Shown here: piece after piece, positions 6,980-8,881 of the stretch
Layout: the number at the start of each line of letters is the position of its first letter
Numbering within the stretch: position 1 is the stretch's first letter
Assembly (NCBI GenBank): GCA_904420265.1
Contig: CAJFUU010000090.1
Location: 1 to 8,881 of the forward strand
Direction: 5' to 3'
DNA: 8,881 nucleotides
From: an uncultured Clostridia bacterium
Lineage (GTDB): Bacteria; Bacillota; Clostridia; Christensenellales; Aristaeellaceae
Notes under the pieces: generated by a model
The model's database searches: none
The model's input: the letters and a program-made list of their open reading frames with translations, nothing else
Told to the model about the DNA's origin: nothing
Position numbers and translations under genes: made by a program

Positions 6980-7106
6980 AAATTGCGCAATGATTCAAAT
7001 ATGATTCGCGCACAGGGAACGCAAAGGCGGGAATATGCCTCGACTTCTTCCTGCGCAGGACTTTGCGGGCGGCGCGTATGTCCGTCATGCCGTCTTCCTG
7101 TCCAAC
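6980..7106. repeat. 127-bp direct repeat, copy 1
   Basis: This copy aligns without gaps to 7116-7242 (period 136 bp) with 9 mismatches by my count. The copies are separated by 9 bp. It contains the 12-bp perfect palindrome TCCTGCGCAGGA at 7049-7060. Read on the minus strand it encodes a short open peptide beginning MTDIRAARKVLRRK, but every difference between copies inside that frame changes an amino acid, which argues against protein-level selection. Confidence 0.9.
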
Positions 7107-7115
7107 CCGCCGCTA

Positions 7116-7242
7116 AAATTACGCGATGGCTCAAATATGATTCGCGCACAGGGAACGCAAAGGCGGGAATATTCCCCGACATCTTCCTGCGCAGGACTTT
7201 GCGGGCGGCGCATATGTCCGTCATGCCGTCTTCCTGCCCAAC
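7116..7242. repeat. 127-bp direct repeat, copy 2
   Basis: Second copy of the repeat, about 93% identical to 6980-7106. The palindrome TCCTGCGCAGGA recurs unchanged at 7185-7196, and the long identical block CAAATATGATTCGCGCACAG and the bases after it are also preserved. The copy ends about 330 bp upstream of spoIIP. Confidence 0.9.
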
Positions 7243-7574
7243 AATGTCACAACTTGTCAACGCCCGCCGGCATGCGCAGACGCTCGCGCCGTTTCCCGTT
7301 TCCGGGGCGATTTCGCCGCATGCCGTTCATGCTCAATGCGCCTTATACCTCGCAAACCGGCACATTTTATGGATTTGCAACGAAGCCAATACAACCGTGC
7401 GGCGTGGTTTTTGGCACAGTCCCCCGTTCCCCTTCCGGCGTCGTTGCGTTCGGGCAGAAGCTTTTTCGCGTTTGCGGCGCGCGGACGCCCTTTCAAAGCC
7501 TCGCCTTTGCCGCCTCGCCCGTCTCTCATATTCCCTCCTTCCCGCGAATAGGCTTATGCGGAGGAGGAATGTGT

Positions 7575-8552
7575 ATGGTGCGCTTTCGGGTCATCAAAGG
7601 TTCGCGGCTTTTGCTGGGCGCGGCGGTGGTGGTGTTGGCGCTGGTAGTGTGTCTGCTGGCATTCAAAGTCTTTGCCGGGAGCGAGGGCGACGCGACCCCC
7701 GTCGACGGCAATCTGGTCGAAACCAGCGCGCAGGAAGAGGAGGCGAGGGCCGCTTTGGCGGTCCTTGCCGCGCCGCTTTCGCAGGGCATTGAAATCAGCG
7801 TATTGGAGCCTTCGTCCAATCCGCAGGGACAAGCCTCGCCCGCCCCCGAAAACGAGCACACGGATCAGACCGTAGCGCCTCTGGAACTCGACCCTGCCGG
7901 AGAAGTGGACATCGCCGTCGGCGATGCGCCGCGCGTTCTGATCTACCATACGCATACGCACGAGGCCTATGAACAGGCCGCGGACGACCCCTACGTCGCC
8001 CTCGAAGCCTGGAGAACCGCCGATGAGGAGCACAGCGTCGTGCGCGTAGGCGCGGAATTGGCGGAACTTCTGCGCGCTCGCGGCTGCGAGGTGGTTCATG
8101 ATACCACCGACCATGAGCTGGACGACCTCTCCACCGCCTACACGCGCTCGGAGCAGACGCTGCTTTCCTATGAGGAACCCTTTGACCTGTATATCGACTT
8201 GCATCGCGACGCCTATGTGGAGGGCACGGGCGAAAACACATTGCATGCGAACGGCGTGGACTACGCAAAGCTGATGATGCTCATTGGCAAGGGCGAGAAT
8301 TTCGACCTCAAGCCCCATTACAGCGAAAATTACGCCTTCGCCTGCGCCCTGACGGACGCGCTCAACGCTCAAACGCCCGGCATTTGCCGCGACGTGTTGG
8401 TCAAAACCAACCGCTATAATCAGCACATCGGCGTTTACGCCATACTGGTTGAGGTTGGCAACAACCGCAACACGCTCGTGGAAGCGCTCAATGCCATGCA
8501 GCCCCTCTCCGAAGCCATCGCCTTTCTGCTTATTGGGGGAAATCCGGACTAG
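7575..8552 (+). CDS. spoIIP: Stage II sporulation protein P (SpoIIP), peptidoglycan amidase/endopeptidase
   Basis: SpoIIP degrades septal peptidoglycan with SpoIID and SpoIIM during engulfment of the forespore. The 325-residue protein has a short basic cytoplasmic start, one transmembrane segment (about 12-33), a Pro/Glu/Ser-rich linker (about 76-105) and an extracytoplasmic catalytic domain. Amidase_3-type zinc-site candidates are visible: IYHTHTHEAY with H125/H127 and E130, DLYIDLHRDAY with H210, and LVEVGNNRNT with E293. Further family blocks are VVRVG (155-159), the HDTTDH...YTRSEQT stretch (175-195) and the NRYNQH segment (279-284). The ATG at 7575 lies 7 nt after GGAGGAGG (7560-7567); an in-frame ATG at 7569 is too close to that site, and the frame's upstream extension is non-coding. 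In Bacilli spoIIP often follows gpr; no gpr is seen here. Confidence 0.93.
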   Translation: MVRFRVIKGSRLLLGAAVVVLALVVCLLAFKVFAGSEGDATPVDGNLVETSAQEEEARAALAVLAAPLSQGIEISVLEPSSNPQGQASPAPENEHTDQTVAPLELDPAGEVDIAVGDAPRVLIYHTHTHEAYEQAADDPYVALEAWRTADEEHSVVRVGAELAELLRARGCEVVHDTTDHELDDLSTAYTRSEQTLLSYEEPFDLYIDLHRDAYVEGTGENTLHANGVDYAKLMMLIGKGENFDLKPHYSENYAFACALTDALNAQTPGICRDVLVKTNRYNQHIGVYAILVEVGNNRNTLVEALNAMQPLSEAIAFLLIGGNPD

Positions 8553-8562
8553 ACAGCCTCAA

Positions 8563-8572
8563 TTTGTCAAAA
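8563..8572 (+). promoter_or_regulatory. Candidate Spo0A box
   Basis: TTTGTCAAAA matches the published Spo0A-box consensus TTTGTCRAAA at all ten positions. It lies 10 bp after the spoIIP stop and about 70 bp upstream of the -35 of the next gene's promoter. A partial second match (TTTGTC at 8654-8659, followed by poorly matching bases) lies between the -35 and -10 of that promoter. The AT-rich setting raises the chance of a random match. Confidence 0.45.
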
Positions 8573-8586
8573 AATGTATTCTATGA

Positions 8587-8598
8587 GAATTTAAATTC
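8587..8598. promoter_or_regulatory. AT-rich palindrome GAATTTAAATTC
   Basis: A perfect 12-bp palindrome lies about 45 bp upstream of the -35 element. Its left arm also pairs with ATTCT at 8578-8582 (ATTCT-ATG-AGAAT), so two overlapping dyads share one arm. It could be a regulator binding site or simply part of an AT-rich upstream region; no known motif is recognised. Confidence 0.35.
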
Positions 8599-8642
8599 CA
8601 AAATTTATATAGAAATCATCACGCTGTTTTCATCTTTCCTTA

Positions 8643-8670
8643 TTGACTATGCTTTTGTCTGTGGTATAAT
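8643..8670 (+). promoter_or_regulatory. Sigma-A promoter of the receiver-domain gene
   Basis: TTGACT (8643-8648) and a perfect TATAAT (8665-8670) are separated by 16 nt. Transcription would start near 8677 and give a leader of about 64 nt. This is the closest match to consensus of the three promoters in the window. Confidence 0.8.
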
Positions 8671-8688
8671 TATACACGCACTGAGCAC

Positions 8689-8707
8689 TCTAATGTTTCT
8701 CATTAGA
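8689..8707 (+). promoter_or_regulatory. Stem-loop in the 5' leader of the receiver-domain gene
   Basis: TCTAATG (8689-8695) and CATTAGA (8701-8707) form a perfect 7-bp stem with a 5-nt loop, just downstream of the predicted transcription start and about 15 nt before the ribosome binding site. It is A/U-rich with no T-run, so it is not a terminator. It may be an operator dyad or an mRNA-stabilising hairpin. Confidence 0.4.
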
Positions 8708-8740
8708 AGCATATGTTAATATAGGAAAGGAATGGCGCAC

Positions 8741-8881
8741 ATGAAGAAGATCCGACTGTTTCTCATTGACATTGATCTGGGCTATTTGGAGCACACGGCA
8801 CAATACCTGTCCTCCACACGCGACGTCGAGGTGGTTGGCTATGTCGCCGACGCTATGCAGGCATTGCCTCTGATTGCTCGA
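8741..8881 (+). CDS. Response-regulator receiver domain, N-terminal 47 residues; candidate Spo0A (runs off the window)
   Basis: The visible residues run MKKIRLFLIDIDLGYLEHTA then a helix and VEVVGYVADAMQALPLI (about 29-45), the beta1-alpha1-beta2-alpha2 start of a CheY-like receiver. The block YLSSTRDVEVVG resembles the same part of Spo0A, the master sporulation regulator. A neighbouring spoIIP and an upstream Spo0A-box match support that reading. The acidic pair that binds magnesium, DD in B. subtilis Spo0A, reads D10-I-D12 here. The ATG at 8741 lies 9 nt after AAAGGA (8726-8731); an in-frame ATG at 8732 abuts the ribosome binding site and is less likely. The phosphoacceptor aspartate and the DNA-binding domain lie outside the window, so another response regulator remains possible. 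Confidence 0.6.
   Translation, partial: MKKIRLFLIDIDLGYLEHTAQYLSSTRDVEVVGYVADAMQALPLIAR

Larger units (their letters stand above)
6222..7574. other. Gene-poor region of about 1.35 kb between rsmI and spoIIP
   Basis: No open frame here has a recognisable product, and I could not match it to a known structural RNA (RNase P, tmRNA, SRP and 6S landmarks are absent). Its most definite content is the two-copy 127-bp repeat at 6980-7242. Smaller structures: a related pair AAAATTGCGATTCC (6410-6423) and AAAATTCGCGATTCC (6449-6463); a compact near-perfect hairpin at 6704-6718 followed by TTCTTT; CGCCGG/CCGGCG with a 7-nt loop (6882-6900); and an isolated T6 run (6287-6292) with no stem before it. The right edge carries the spoIIP ribosome binding site. 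The region may hold decayed genes, dispersed repeats or an unrecognised RNA. Confidence 0.6.

Noticed and set aside
6555..7088. Minus-strand open frame of 177 codons with an AGGAAG site before its ATG
   Set aside because: Its first part is the 127-bp repeat, whose two copies differ only by amino-acid-changing substitutions in this frame, and the rest shows no known domain. It stays a weak possibility only.
7254..7260. TTGTCAA as a second Spo0A box upstream of spoIIP
   Set aside because: Only the core matches the 10-bp consensus, and it lies more than 300 bp from the gene.
7526..7554. Possible sigma-E promoter for spoIIP (TCATATT followed by AATAGGCT)
   Set aside because: The -35 part fits, but the -10 matches poorly and the start would fall on the ribosome binding site, leaving almost no leader.
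7035..7574. Upstream extension of the spoIIP frame
   Set aside because: It would place 180 residues of repeat-derived sequence before the membrane segment; the GGAGGAGG site 7 nt before 7575 fixes the start.

Overview
The window comes from a GC-rich, spore-forming Firmicute, most likely an uncultured member of the Clostridia. The evidence is a SpoIIP homologue, a probable Spo0A-type regulator with an exact Spo0A-box match upstream, consensus sigma-A promoters, Gram-positive Shine-Dalgarno sites, and G/C-ending codons through all genes. Species-level placement is not possible from the sequence alone.

Layout. Positions 1-276 hold the 5' end of plsX (fatty acid/phospholipid synthesis) on the minus strand. 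A short intergenic region (277-420) carries two back-to-back sigma-A promoters. From 421 to 6221 six plus-strand genes run without a real gap (four overlaps, one 1-nt gap): trpS, folC, rsmH, a tRNA-guanine transglycosylase-like gene, a 16S rRNA G1405 methyltransferase (ArmA/Rmt)-like gene, and rsmI. Then comes about 1.35 kb with no supportable gene but with a 127-bp sequence in two direct copies (6980-7242). spoIIP follows at 7575-8552. After an AT-rich regulatory region, the window ends inside a receiver-domain gene (8741-8881), a candidate spo0A.

How the genes fit together. The six-gene cluster looks like one operon driven from 350-378. It supplies tryptophanyl-tRNA, polyglutamylated folate, and modification of the decoding apparatus. 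RsmH and RsmI are the known pair that makes m4Cm1402 in helix 44 of 16S rRNA. The gene just before rsmI resembles the enzymes that methylate G1405, three nucleotides away in the same helix. The TGT-like protein belongs to the family that exchanges the wobble base G34 of tRNAs, which pairs in this same decoding region. The most striking feature is therefore an aminoglycoside-resistance-type methyltransferase built into a housekeeping operon with the C1402 methyltransferases, next to a transglycosylase whose substrate-binding loop is not canonical. The sporulation genes at the right end form a separate unit.
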